From Cryptomeria japonica (Eukaryota > Streptophyta > Pinopsida > Cupressales > Cupressaceae), in NCBI RefSeq assembly GCF_030272615.1, contig NC_081407.1:434654730-434718729 (forward strand): 64,000 bases of DNA, in the 5' to 3' direction. Below are positions 43,349 through 55,106 of the stretch, piece by piece. The translations under genes and the position numbers were made by a program. Position 1 is the first letter of the stretch. The number at the start of each line of letters is the position of its first letter. The notes under the pieces were generated by a model, which had not been told where the DNA came from, did no database searches, and worked only from the letters and a program-made list of their open reading frames with translations.

Positions 43349-44010
43349 CGATGAAGCTGAGAAATTTCAAATGAAGAAAAATGGTATAAAGGCCAAGAAG
43401 ATGTTGATTGATTCGGTGAAGGATCATTTAGTGCCACTTATCTCCAAGATGTCAACCGCTAGAGATATGTTCAAAACCTTGGAAGGACTTTATGAGATCA
43501 ACAACACTAGTAGAGCCCTAGCTCTAAGGCAACAACTTCATCAAATCAAGATGGCGAAAGGAGAATCTGTCATATCATACTTCATGAAGATTATTGAGTT
43601 AAGAGATTAACTAAGCGCCATTGGAGATCAAGTTGTGGACAAAGACCTTGTCATGTTGGCATTAAATGGTCTCCCTCAATCTTGGGAACCATTAATTCAA
43701 AGTGTTAGTGGGAGATCCAAGTTTCCCAAGTTTGACCGTCTTTGTGCAGATTGCATCCAAGAAGAATCTAGGTTGGCTGCAAGGGGAAATGGCCGAAACT
43801 CTCACAATGAAGAAAATCATGATCTAGCCACTCAAACTACAAAGAAGAAAGGAAGAGATGGGAGAAAAGGCAACTTCAAAAGAAACATAGATAGAAGTTC
43901 AGTTTCCATACCTAATTCTAAGAAGAAGAAAGATCTCTCCCACATCTAGTGTTTTAGATGTGACAAGTACGGTCACTATGCAAGAGATTGTTTGACAAGG
44001 CCAAAGCAAC
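43349..44010 (+). pseudogene. copia-2 Gag, C-terminal piece with zinc knuckle
   Basis: After the second CGATG the frame reads EKFQMKKNGIKAKKMLIDSV, DHLVPLISKMSTARDMFKTL, LYEINNTSRALALRQQL and KGESVISYFMKIIELRD followed by TAA, then LVMLALNGLPQSWEPLIQSV and a basic stretch. The zinc knuckle CFRCDKYGHYARDC follows a TAG at about 43948. This is typical copia Gag with two stops. The knuckle is complete. Confidence 0.92.
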
Positions 44011-44363
44011 ATGCTTCTATGGCAGATGTTGGTGAAGTGTCTCCTCAAAAGGAATCTAGGAACAACCAAGAAGGGTTTCTATTTATTTCTGCCCTATCTA
44101 GCAGTGTTCCAACCGATAGCAGCACTTGGTTGATTGATAGTGGCGCTTCTTGTCACATCACAGGTTATAGGGAACATCTTTCAGACTTGGTGGAAAGAAA
44201 GACCAATCTTCAAGTGGTAATTGGAGATGATGCATGCTACTCGGTGAAAGGCTCTAGATCTACCTCTCTCAACTTAGAATCTGACATCCCTCTCCATCAA
44301 AGTGATGTCTTGTTCGTGCTGGGAATCAAGAGGAACCTTGTCTCCATTTCAGCCTTGGAAGAC
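44011..44363 (+). pseudogene. copia-2 aspartic protease, truncated by LTR insertion
   Basis: The frame carries SSTWLIDSGASCHITGYREH with an intact D-S-G-A triad, VVIGDDACYSVKGSRS, and VLGIKRNLVSISALED. It stops making sense after GAAGAC at 44363, where the solo LTR begins. The domain itself appears undamaged apart from the insertion that separates it from integrase. Confidence 0.92.
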
Positions 44364-45946
44364 TGTAAAGTTCCCTACCCAATATCCTGAAATGAAGGCA
44401 AAGAGTTGGTAAACTGAAAGAAAGCAATTACCCTTTTAATCTAATAATTTTTGATAATATACGTAAAGATCCAAATTATTAAGAATCCTATGGTTTCACA
44501 TATTAAATAATTATGATTTAATTATCAGTTGTGCGGTTCCAGTTTAATGTTACAGGTTTGGTAATCATGATAGGGTTGCCCATCCAGACCCTGCTATGCC
44601 CACTGGTCTTACTGGCATAGTGTGGGTCTTACGTCCCTAACCATACTCCGTTTGGGGTTCCAAGTCTTGTCCCGATTGCCCATCCAGACCAGGCTGTGCC
44701 CATCGGGTCATACAACGTGGTGTGGGTCTTATCTCCCTGATCATACTTGTACCCTTATCATTTCACTATAGTTGATCACATATTAATCAATTAATACCTT
44801 ATTTATATTGTTATTCATTGATTATCTATTCTGATCTTCATTATGTTATTCAACACCATTGCTTGTTCTACAGATGGTATTAAATATATGACCATAGTAT
44901 TGTCATCTTACTGTGCCTTCATCAGATTCAGTTCACATTATCATTATAGGTAATTTTATGATTATTATATCGGGGAAACAGAATATAAATCCATTAGACT
45001 TATATACTGTGTTATAATGTGTTTCATTCTATTATGATTACATATATCAAATCATCGACATTAGATATGCTGTGAATTTTCTGTAGCTTTATTAGCAGAT
45101 TATTAGCAGATTTCCAGACAAGTGAAAGCAGTCTGTATTTATCTCATATTATAACTGTTTGACAACGACTGATACAGTTTATTAATCTCCATTATTAGGC
45201 ACACTAAATTATTCTATTACTATTACTTGTTATGCAGAATGCAAATCCATTAATGTTATTTAATGTAATATAATATGATTCTTTGCTTTATGAATTTGAA
45301 TGCATCCACAGATTACTACAGATTTCTGAAGGTTTATTACAGATTAATTTCAGCTACTAAATTATTATAAATCTGTTTATATATATTATATATTCAAACT
45401 GCTTTGAAATTTTAATGATCATATCAGCATTAAAATTTATTATCTATCATACGAACTAGATATTCACATTGTTCAGTTCCTAAGGAGACTTACCTGGATC
45501 GGCTCTCCTCTGATTTTTTCCTGATCGCCTTTCCTTGGGACTTTCCTTCCTTCCCTGGCGCGATTCCTTAATTCTTTTATTCTCGTCTGCAAGCTTTTCC
45601 CTCTCCAATCCTCTCCTCCCCTGTAGGAGCCCATCGAAGCCTTATAAAACGTATCGTGCAACCATGGCCGGATGAGTCATGACCCTTTGGAGGGATGCAA
45701 TATCGCACGGTATAACTTATGGGTTATAAGTAACAAAATATTTAATATCAATCGTTAACATTTACAATAGAATATCATTTTGATTACACTATTAAGCAAT
45801 AGTAATTTACATAAATCAGATATTACATAAATATTGTTGTTTTTTAACACAACAAATGCGTTTAATATTCAGTGTCAAAAATTAAATAAAGATTTGTAGT
45901 ATAAAAATATATTCATGTTTAGTACATTCAATTCTGGGACATGACA
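44364..45946. mobile_element. Solo LTR (1583 bp) at the protease-integrase junction
   Basis: It starts TGTAAAGTTCCC and ends GGGACATGACA. AAGAC is duplicated at 44359-44363 and 45947-45951, and the copia frame resumes directly after the second copy. There is no coding content; a 62-codon minus frame at 45473-45661 is fortuitous. It includes a two-copy repeat of about 100 bp (TTGCCCATCCAGACC at 44577 and 44678). Confidence 0.93.
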
Positions 45947-45951
45947 AAGAC

Positions 45952-47031
45952 AAAGGTTATCAAGTTGCATTTTCAGAAGGGAAAGTTCTTGCTTGGCCAA
46001 AGAACTCTAGCATCAAGACAACACGTGTGATTGGGAATCGGCATGAAAGTCTATACAAGTTTTCCATCCGTCCAGTTCAAGCTCTCCTACATGACTCTAC
46101 CAGTTCCAGCAAGCTATGGCATATAAGACTTGCTCATTTGCACTACAAGGCTCTCCCATCATTGGAGAAAATGGTTAAAAGTGTACCTAAGCTCAACCAT
46201 GAACATGGTGGCACTTGTAAAGGTTGCGCCATGGGTAAAAATATTAAGAGTCCATTTCATAGTAGTGAAAGTAGGTCAAAAGAAATATTAGACCTTGTAC
46301 ATTTTGATTTATGTGGTCCAATGTCAATGGCACCCCTAAGTGGATTTTTGTATTATGTAATTTTCATGGATGATTACTCTAGGAAGACTTGGATTTATTT
46401 TTTGAAGTCCAAAGAGTCTGAAGAAGTCCTAGATAGCTTTAAAGAGTTTAAGGCCCAAGTAGAAAACTTGTCTGTGAAGAGGATTAAAGTCTTAAGGTCT
46501 GATAATGGAGGTGAATACACTTCAGCAAGCTTTCGTAATTTCTGCATTGAGGCAAGAATTAAGAGGGAGCTTTGTGTTCCTTACAACCCACATCAAAATG
46601 GGATTGCAGAAAGGAAGAACAGATCCATAGTTGAAGCAGCTAAAGCCATGATTCATGACCAAGACTTGCAAACCTTTCTTTGGGCAGAAGCTTCTAGAAC
46701 AATAGTATATGTTCAGAATAGATGTCCTCATCGGATATTGCAGAACATGGCTCCAGAAGAAGCCTTTTCAGGGGTTAAGCTTGAAGTGAGTCATTTGAGA
46801 ATCTTTGGTTGCCCAGTATACGTTCATGTACCTAAAGATAAAAGAACCAAGTTGGAACCTTCTGGCAAGAGAGGAATATTTATGGGCTACAGTGAAATTT
46901 CAAAAGCCTACAGGATTAACTTTCCAAGACAGAAACATATAGAGGTTAGCAGAGATGTTACATTTGAGGAAGATGTTGCATTCAGAAGATCTAAAGGTTC
47001 ATGCATGGAGATAGATGATGATGACCTGTAA
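45952..47031 (+). pseudogene. copia-2 integrase
   Basis: After the solo LTR the frame gives GYQVAFSEGKVLAWPKNSS, the pre-integrase zinc region LWHIRLAHLHYKALPSLEK with CKGCAMGK, then the core with all three catalytic acids: HFDLCGPMSMAPLSG, VLRSDNGGEYTSASF, and NPHQNGIAERKNRSIVEAA. The tail has HLRIFGCPVYVHVPKDKRTK. It ends at a TAA (47029-47031) that looks like CAA-to-TAA, since the same frame continues at 47044. The core is complete. Confidence 0.93.
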
Positions 47032-48240
47032 AATCCTCAAGACATGGATGTTGATCATACTCCTGAGATTCAGAGGGAGTCTACTGAACTTGTAGAGGCT
47101 GTTGATCCAATTGAACCCTTGGAACCTATTGATGGTCTGAGAGACATTGTCATAAGCAAGAAGAGACCTCTTTGGGCTAGGAAAATTACGCAGGAGGCTG
47201 AAAAGTTTGTAGCTCCTAGAGGCACATTCAAAGAAAGCAAAAGACCTCAGGAATTTTCAAGTTATGTTGCATTAATGAGTAATATCATTGAATTTGAACC
47301 TTCCAGTGTTGAGGAAGCTTCAAGTCAGCATGCATGGAGAGATGCTATGGATGAAGAATATCAATCCATTATTAAGAATGATGTTTGGGACATTGTTCCA
47401 AGACCTGAAGGTAAATCAGTTGTATCCTTCAAATGGCTGTTCAAGATCAAGCATGCAGCAGATGGAAGTATTGAGAAATACAAAGCAAGATTTGTAGCTA
47501 GAGGATTCTCTCAAAAGGAGGGAATAGACTATGAAGAAACCTTTGCTCTAGTTGCCCGCTATACTTCTATCAGGACTATTATTGACATTGCAGCAACAAA
47601 ATGATGGATCTACATCAGATGGATGTGAAGACAGATTTTCTCAATGGGGTAATTGAAGAAGAGGTCTACATTGAGCAACCTGAAGGCTTTTTGATTCATG
47701 GGAAGGAGTCTCATGTTTGCAGATTAAAGAAGGCTTTGTATGGCCTAAAGCAAGCTCCTCGTGCTTGGTATGAGAGGATTGATCGATACTTGATGGGCTT
47801 GGGGTTCTTCAAGAATGATGCAGATCCAAATCTTTACTTCAAGGTAATTGATGGCGAGGCTCTTATTTTGGTTCTTTATGTTGATGATTTATTTATTACT
47901 GGAGAAGATCATCTCATTGACAAATGTAAGGAGGAGTTAGCTTCTGAGTTTGAGATGAAGGACCTAGGTCTTATGCACTATTTTCTAGGATTGGAGGTAT
48001 GGCAAAGACCCGGTGAGATTATTCTAAGTCAAGGGAAATATACCATAGATATCTTGAAGAGATTTGGAATGATGGACTGCAAGTCTATGTCTACAACTAT
48101 GGAGACAAATTTGAAGAAGTTGAGTGAGTCTGCAGCTAGTTCAGATTTGGTAGGCTAGTTCAGATTTGGTAGATCCTATCATGTACAGACAATTGATTGG
48201 TTCATTGATGTATCTAGTCAATACTAGACCTGACATTTGT
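47032..48240 (+). pseudogene. copia-2 reverse transcriptase, frameshifted
   Basis: RVT_2-type RT begins near 47320 (AWRDAMDEEYQSIIKNDVWD, FKWLFKIKHAADGSIEKYKA, then RFVARGFSQKEGIDYEETFA). A 1-nt frame change near 47600 leads to [40 protein letters not shown], and the catalytic LILVLYVDDLFITGEDHL (YVDD intact). A 19-bp tandem duplication at 48135-48172 shifts the frame again just before the RNase H region. It catalysed cDNA synthesis in the ancestor; the two frameshifts now prevent a full product. Confidence 0.93.
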
Positions 48241-48762
48241 TATGCAATGAGTTCTCTCAGTTAGTTTATATGTGAACCAAGACATATTCATCTAGTTGTA
48301 GCAAAACATATATTGAGGTACTTGCGTGGCACTGTAGGATATGGGTTGAGATATACTTCTAGTGCTGATCTAAATCTGCAAGGATATTCTGATTTTGATT
48401 GGGCAAGGAGTGTTACTAATTGGAAGAGCACCTCAGGTTGTTGCTTCAGTTTGGGGTCTGCTATGGTTTCTTGGTGTAGTAGGAAGCAGTCTTCAGTGGC
48501 ACTAAGCACCGCAGAAGAAGAGTTTATTGCAGCATGTGTGGCAGCCCGAGAAGCAGTGTGGCTTCGGAAGCTCCTTGTAGGATTGTTTGGACAATCGATG
48601 GAGCCTACTGTCATTCATTGTGATAATCAAAGTTGTGTGAAACTTTCTGTCAACCTTGTGTTTCATGACAGAACAAAACATGTGGAGATCAAATACCACT
48701 ACATTCAAGATATGATTCTAAAGAAAGCCATTCAGCTGTGGTACATTAGCATTGATGATTAG
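48241..48762 (+). pseudogene. copia-2 RNase H
   Basis: The frame starting near 48313 reads MRYLRGTVGYGLRYTSSADL, then YSDFDWARSVTNWKSTSG, SSVALSTAEEEFIAACVAAR, IHCDNQSCVKLSVN and FHDRTKHVEIKYHYIQDMIL. The catalytic Asp, Glu and Asp positions are all present. It ends with TAG at 48762, where W would be expected. Pol C-terminal residues continue in frame to about 48840 (TDILTKSLAKVKFVHF). Confidence 0.93.
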
Positions 48763-48850
48763 ACGACCGATATTCTCACCAAGTCCCTTGCCAAAGTGAA
48801 GTTTGTGCATTTTCGAGACAAGCTTGGAGTGCACTTGGGCATTTTGTGCA

Positions 48851-48985
48851 TTTTTGTGATATTATTAAAACCATTAAATGGGGCAATTTTTGTGATATTA
48901 TTAAAACCATTAAATGGGGCAATTTTTGTGATATTATTAAAACCATCTAATTGGGCCAACCTTCTTTTTGTGATATTATTAAAAC
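48851..48985. repeat. 36-bp tandem repeat at the copia-2 3' end
   Basis: TTTTTGTGATATTATTAAAA units start at 48851, 48887 and 48923 (36-bp spacing), with a fourth, partial, unit at 48965. The first two units are identical. Confidence 0.92.
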
Positions 48986-49037
48986 TCTTTCCCAAAACTT
49001 GGGCGCTTGCAATAAGAAGGTTGGCCCAATTAGATGG
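48943..49037. repeat. Perfect 24-bp inverted repeat (47-nt loop)
   Basis: 48943-48966 (CCATCTAATTGGGCCAACCT plus TCTT) and 49014-49037 are exact reverse complements. The left arm is part of the 36-bp tandem array. Confidence 0.95.
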
Positions 49038-49824
49038 GGCACACAAAAACTATTAAATTAAAGGGGCACACAAAAATTATTAAATTACATTCTCTTTGTC
49101 AAAGAGGTCGGTCCACTTGCTGTCCCATAAGTATATTAATAAAATATTAATATAATTACCATTAAACAAGGCCACTTCCACACAGGGTTTTTATTAATAT
49201 TCTGCCTTATGATTTAATTCTTCTGCTCTCAGGAAGCAATAATGTCTGCTCCAGGAACACCTCCATCTCTGCCTTCATTTCTGCTCTTTTTAACAATACA
49301 ACTGTTTTACATCAATAACAAAATAATCCAACAATTAAACCTCCAAAACCCACACCAAGAAAGTACTAAATCCACGTCAAAGGAAAGAGTTTCCTCACTT
49401 TCCAAGGAAGTCGCCAAACCCTCCATAAATCCCACACCAAAAAGTATCATAATGCAGCCGACCAAGCTTCTCAAAAATCCATGCTAGACAATATCCCCAT
49501 TAAATCTCCACCAATAAGATACTTCAAAAACTGGAAATCTGTTTCTGAATAGGTCTTTCACAATATTTGCAATATGACCAGATAACCTACAATTTTGTCT
49601 CTGAAAGAGACTTCACAAAATTGAAAACTCAATCTTTGGAAGCACAATGAAATACTTGTAAGATATCTGCAACAATACCAGCCAAAGTAGATCTTTCACT
49701 ATCGTAGCTAGTCTTCTTCAAGGGGATTTCATCCTCAGGAAGGCTGAGTCAAACCAAGTCCAACTCCAGAAACCACATAGGGTTTTTTTCACATCAGAGA
49801 GAAATAGCAGAAATAATAAACTCA
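49038..49824. other. Non-coding stretch between copia-2 and the next element
   Basis: I see no gene. The bases resemble degenerate LTR or UTR sequence. The stretch was contiguous with 55107 onward before the gypsy-like insertion. Confidence 0.4.
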
Positions 49825-50712
49825 ACAACTGTCATGCCCCCGCCATGATCCTTCTCACCACCTACCTTAAAAGAAAATAATTTAATAAAATCAGATATAC
49901 ATGCTCAGAAAATTGTCTTATTTATAAGACCACAATTTTCTAATATCAAAGCCTAACAGCCACTCGAGGGAGTTATTAATACTGATTTCTTTAACTAGTG
50001 ATTTGTTAGTCTTAAACCAGTCATTGAGTAAACCAATTTCCTAAAGCCACGATGGATGAATAGGCTTGGGGAGAGGCAGCGATTCTATGCTCATGTCAAT
50101 ACATGTGTTTATCAATCATTGACAGGAAGCAACTGCCTTAATCAGCAAACTTGTGAACTTAGCAAATTACTGAGCATGCGGTTGCCAAGAGGTATGTAGT
50201 TAATTTGGAAAAAAGTAGCGTTTTATTAAGTCAGGGGTAACGGTCAGCTTGAAAGGAGACACCACTTTAGAAGGGACGTGGCCATAAGAAGGGTCATAAC
50301 CCTCCATTACCGATGGAGGGATATACTTATATGTTGCAGATCGACACTCCAAGGAGAGGAGGAGGGATATGGATAAGGATATAGAATATTGGATGCCTTA
50401 GCAAGTAATCAGATCAGACTATAATCTGTTAATATTCCAATTTTCTGTGGTAATGTAGAGATTATTGTTCAGTTCTATATATGAATTTATATGCACATCT
50501 CTGTTATATACTAATAAGTATTAAAATATACATAACAACACTACAACAGTCTGTCACATAGGGTAAGGAAGGAACCGCATTAAGAGAGAACAACTTGTAG
50601 GGCACCTCGCTACAGTGGCAAGTAGAGAGAACAGCTATTAGGGCACCCTATTGCATTGTAAGAGAGGGAGAGAATGGCTAAGTGCACCCTATTGCAATTT
50701 CCCTTCCAACCT

Positions 50713-51782
50713 TGTAATGTCCCTTATTTGGAAGCTGTCATATTTCCAACAATTATTATACATTACTGAATGCATTACCAAGTTATTATGCCCATTTTAC
50801 AATTAATTCTACATTTCATAATTCATAGCCTTCTATATTATGATCTAACCTTGTTACTACCAAACCCTAAGGGAGGAAGGGGTGATTATGTTGCCAAGGC
50901 GCTAAGAAACCAAACTACACAGGCTCCCTCAAGGTATACGGATGCAGACCCTTACCCCATCTCGAAATTATACCCTCAAGGTTTATGGAATCCGATCCTT
51001 ACCCCATCTCGAAATTATAACCTCAAGGTTTATGGAATCCGATCCTTACCCCATCTCGGGACTACCTAATTGGTTGGAATTAGACTGCCTCTCCCTGAGC
51101 ACAAATCTAGCCCATCCTCGAAAAGGCATTTGCGAAAGATGAAGGAATAGGCTATGGGTATTCTAACTTTTCATGTGCTATGAATATATATGAAATTAAG
51201 TATGACTGTCATACGTATTGCAGTCTATATAAATATTACTACTAAATTCTGCATAAGAACATTATCAGGCTTCATATATCAAGCATACATATTAAGCACA
51301 TCCCCATGCATACCACCAAGAACAAGGATGTTACTGCTTGTAACTTAATAACAGTTCTGATCTGATCTGATTGATGGTGATCCCTGGAGGCTTTTGATTC
51401 CTTTCCTTTGTATCTCTCAATGTGAGGGAGAGGTCACACCTCTTCATCATGTATGCCCTTTGGCAAGAGACACACCCTTTCACCATTATCACCCTTTGAA
51501 AGAGTACAACTCTTCATTATTTCTTCCCTTTGAAAGGGACACAACCTTTCACAATCAGATCTGCATATCTGATTCCCCAATTATCCCCCCTCAAATGAGG
51601 TTCTCTTCTCCCTTTTATATCTCATGTTTGAGGGAGTCAAAACTTTTCATTTTTGGTCTTTTGACCATTCATTAACTTAATTAAATTTTAATTATATTCT
51701 TTTATATCTTAATTTAATTTTTAATATTTTAATTTTTTTTATTATTTATTATTAAATTCTATTTCAAAGTGGGGACATTACA
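50713..51782 (+). mobile_element. Solo LTR nested in the left LTR
   Basis: It starts TGTAATGTCCC and ends GGGGACATTACA, so the ends are 11-bp inverted copies. The flanks are AACCT (50708-50712) and AACCC (51783-51787), a duplication with one C-to-T change. It shares long similarity with 56392-58429 (for example TTAATAACAGTTCTGATCTG). There is no gene in it; frames at 50770-51142 run through a tandem repeat. Confidence 0.92.
50926..51066 (+). repeat. 47-bp tandem repeat, three copies
   Basis: Units start at 50926, 50973 and 51020 and contain CCTCAAGGTTTATGG and CTTACCCCATCTCG. The second and third are nearly identical. Confidence 0.93.
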
Positions 51783-52160
51783 AACCCCTACGTTGAGGAA
51801 CCGTTGATGAACCCAAAGATCTCCAGCCATGGAAGAATAAAGGGGGATTGCATGGAGGGAGAACAGTTGTCTTAAGCACCCTACCATGCCTCCTTATTCC
51901 ATATCTTATATAACTGAGATTCACATACAAATCAGACTTGCTGCATATTGATGAATATATGATTTCCCTTCTCTAATAGACTTATTTCATGAATTGTGTC
52001 TGCAATGTTACCTAACTTGATTGCAGGTTTCTGGAACAGGCTTAGCTCATCTTATTTTTAAGAAAAAAATGTACCCCTAACTATATTATATGCTTTGTTT
52101 CATTTGGTTTTGTGAATTTAGGGCAAAATGTAGAATGGTCCAGCAAGGGGACATTACAAA

Positions 52161-52172
52161 TGGTATCAGAGC
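52161..52172 (+). other. Primer-binding site of the gypsy-like element
   Basis: TGGTATCAGAGC, a perfect iMet-type site, lies two bases after the LTR end. Confidence 0.93.
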
Positions 52173-53826
52173 ATGATCCTGCCCTCCTACAGGGTAAAGA
52201 CGAATCAATGAATCATTCTAGTCAATGAGAAGGAATCTAACAATACGTATTTTTATGTGTATGCTCTGTGTTTGGTTCAATACAAGTGAAATGTAATCCA
52301 CAATGGTGAGAACAAGTCAAGAGATTCTAATGGGAATCTTATCAATTTGTTCCACTCCAAATCCCCAACCATCTAGCATAATCTCCTAGTAATTTGTTCC
52401 ACTCCAAATCCCCAACCATCTAGCATAATCTCCTAGTATGAGAGAGAAAGGACAACATGCAGGCATTTTACTGTCAACCGTGTAGCATAACAAGGCCTCT
52501 TGCACATTGTCCATGTTGATGGGTAGCATCAAAATGAGATACTGTAATAGTGTGAATACCTATGACTATGAGACATTAAACTCAAGTAATCAAAGTGTTT
52601 TGAAGATGCCTTGGTCAAGGTCTTAGAACAATATTACAACACATTTGCAGCATGATTATGATTAGTTTGAGAGTACCTGCACCACATTGCATCGATATAT
52701 TGATGCAATAAAATTGTAACTAAATAAAAGGCTTGGGGCCACAATCCATCACATAACACAAATATTTGCACAATAAAGTTGTAGAGCCACAACACACCCA
52801 CAACATCAGGTTCAAGCTAAATTCATTCACAACTATGGTGAGTACCACAAGGTACTTAGAGAGAGTGATGATTTGACTAAAGAAGAAATGTTCCCCTCGT
52901 GACATTGAGAACTAAGAAGGAATATTTGCAGCATTACAAACCATCGATGAGATTCTTCAACATTCTATGGACTCTGTTAAATTTGCAAAGATAAAATCAT
53001 TGTAGTGGGACCTAGGTGTAGATCAACTGATAATGTTTGTTTTATAGTCCCCTTTAGTGGAAAATAAGGCAATTATAAGCTATAACTTAATTTGCCATGA
53101 AATTGCTCTTGATCAAGAGGAAAGACATATCCCATTATAGACGTCTACCAATTAATCCAATCCAACTAGAATGATGGAATATGGAAAGTATTAGTAAAAA
53201 TGGTCAAAGGTGAGTCTTCTTTTGACATCTTGAAGAACAAGTTCTGAAAATTGTCAATGATCCTCTGGAGACATGGACATGAAAATGGGAGGCCATTTTA
53301 TAACAAAAGTTACAAAACCAAACATTGCATGCTAAATCTGGAGTACAAATGCCAAACCAATAAACCAGACTTGTCTCATATATAACTAGGAGATGATTTG
53401 AAGGAGAAGTTTCAATTGGATTACCCTACCACGATAATGTGATTATTCTAATACAAGATCTATTCCACCCTTGTCAAATTCAATCACAAGGGGACAAGAT
53501 GGTGAAACAAAAGGGACAGTTCTTAAAACCCTTATGACAAAGAACATTACACAGATATGTGCCATGCTTTCTTATTTTAACATTAAGAGCTATCTATGAT
53601 ATTGTGCATGCAGTGGGATAACCTAATTGTTTCTCTACAGTTACACAGTAATGCATGAGAAAAACTTACGAATCTTGTCAACTCTAGATTCTATTGTTAC
53701 AAGTTAGTTCAAAATTGCAATTAAGGTAATATCAGAGTTGCACAGCAGAATCTAATTGTGCTATAATTCTAAGGGTTGATTTGAATCCGTGTAGTAAAAA
53801 AAGATTCAATGAAAACTAACATTGCT
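52173..53826 (+). other. Internal region of the gypsy-like element, no domains
   Basis: ATGGTGAGAACAAGTCAAG at 52303 could be a relic gag start (MVRTSQ), but the frame closes after about 30 codons. No zinc knuckle, protease, RT or integrase motif was found on either strand. It contains a 47-bp perfect duplication at 52344-52437. Confidence 0.6.
52344..52437 (+). repeat. Perfect 47-bp tandem duplication
   Basis: 52344-52390 and 52391-52437 are identical (AATTTGTTCCACTCCAAATC onward), so the duplication is recent relative to the element. Confidence 0.95.
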
Positions 53827-53856
53827 TGAGGACAAGCAATCTCGGGAAGTGCGGAC
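53827..53856 (+). other. 3' terminal gypsy motif and polypurine-like tract
   Basis: TGAGGACAAGCAATCTCGGG and AAGTGCGGAC directly precede the right LTR. The GAGGACAAGC form is usual before the 3' LTR of plant gypsy elements. Confidence 0.7.
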
Positions 53857-54305
53857 TGTCATGCCCCCACCATGATACTTCTCACCATCTACCTTAAAAG
53901 AAAAAAAAATAATAAAATCAGATATACATGCTGAGAAAATTGTATTATTTGTAGGACTTCACAATTTTCTAATATCAATGCGTAACAGCCACTCGAGGGA
54001 GTATTCATTTCTTTAACTAGCGATACGTTAGTCTTAAACCAGTCATTGAGTAAACCAATTTCCTAAAGCCACTATGGATGAAGAAGCTTGGGGACAGGCA
54101 GTGATTCTTTGCTCATGTCAACAGGTGTTTATCAATCATTGGCAGGAAGCAACTCCTTTAATCAGCAAACTCATAAACTTAGCAAATTTCTGAGCATGCG
54201 GTTGCCAAGGGGTATGTATAATTTGAAAAAAGGTAGAGATTTATTAAGTCAAGGGGTAATGGTCAGCTTGAAAGGAGACACCACTTTAGAAGGGACGTGG
54301 GCTTA

Positions 54306-54354
<49 letters not shown>

Positions 54355-55101
54355 CAGATCGACACTCCAAGGAGAGGAGGAGGGATATAGATATGGTAGA
54401 GGATATTGGATGCCTTAGCAAGTAATCAAATCAGACTATAATCTATTAATATTCCAATTTCTTGTGGTAATGTAGAGATTATTGCTTAGTTCTATATATG
54501 AATATATTTGCAAATCTCTGTTATATACTAATAAGCATTAAAATATACATATCAACACTACAACAGTCTACCACATAGGGTAAGGAAAGAACTGCATTAA
54601 GGGAGAACAGTTTGTAGGGCACCTTGCTATAGTGGCAACTAGGAAGAACAGCTTTTAGGGCACCCTATTGCACTGTAAGAGAGGAAGAGAATGGCTCAGG
54701 GCACCCTATTGCAATTTCCCTTCCAACTCCCACGTTGAGGGACTGTTGATGAACCCAAAGATCTCCAGCCATGGAAGAATGGAGGGGGATTGCATGGAGG
54801 GAGAACGGCTGTCTTAAGGCACCCTACCATGCCTCCTTGTTCCATATCTTATATGACTGAGATTCACATACAAATCAGACTTGCTGCATATTGATGAATA
54901 TATGATTTCCCTGCTCTAATAATAGACTTATTTCATGAATTGTGTCTGCAATGTTACCTAACTTGATTGTAGCTTTCCGGAACAGGTTTAGCTCATCTTA
55001 TTCTTAAGAAAAAAATGTACCCCTAACTATATTATATGCTTTGTTTCATTTGGTTTTGTGAATTTAGGGCAAAATATAGAATGGTTCAAGGGGACATTAC
55101 A
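53857..55101 (+). repeat. Right LTR of the gypsy-like element
   Basis: 1245 bp, collinear with the left LTR at roughly 90% identity by eye. It carries a (TA)n expansion at 54312-54352 where the left LTR has a short non-repetitive segment. Confidence 0.93.
54312..54352. repeat. (TA)n microsatellite
   Basis: An uninterrupted TA run inside the right LTR. Confidence 0.95.
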
Positions 55102-55106
55102 ACAAC

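Larger units (their letters stand above)
39148..48850 (+). mobile_element. Ty1/copia retrotransposon (copia-2) broken by two solo LTRs
   Basis: The 5' LTR, iMet primer-binding site, gag, protease, integrase, RT and RNase H follow in copia order on the plus strand. Gag is interrupted by a 3469-bp solo LTR and the protease-integrase junction by a 1583-bp solo LTR. Each has a 5-bp duplication, and the reading frame resumes across each. No matching 3' LTR was found after RNase H. Catalytic motifs in protease, integrase, RT and RNase H look intact, so this element is less decayed than copia-1, but frameshifts and stops still make it inactive. Confidence 0.92.
49830..52158 (+). repeat. Left LTR of the gypsy-like element, containing a nested LTR
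   Basis: The total is 2329 bp. Subtracting 1070 bp of nested LTR and a 5-bp duplication gives 1254 bp, close to the 1245 bp of the right LTR. It is collinear with 53857-55101 on both sides of the insertion. Confidence 0.92.
49830..55101 (+). mobile_element. Non-autonomous gypsy-like LTR element, TSD ACAAC
   Basis: Both LTRs begin TGTCATGCCCCC and end GGGGACATTACA. ACAAC is duplicated at 49825-49829 and 55102-55106. A perfect iMet primer-binding site follows the left LTR. A gypsy-style tract with TTGAGGACAAGCAA precedes the right LTR. The 1.7-kb internal region has no recognisable gag or pol, so it is a non-autonomous derivative, probably of a chromovirus. The left LTR is enlarged by a nested solo LTR. 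Confidence 0.9.

Noticed and set aside
45473-45661. 62-codon minus-strand frame rich in Arg and Lys
   Set aside because: It sits in a solo LTR defined by a target-site duplication and has no domain.
47880-47910. Copia-2 as an active element because YVDD and the integrase triad are intact
   Set aside because: Two solo-LTR insertions, a missing 3' LTR, frameshifts near 47600 and 48150 and several stops rule out activity.
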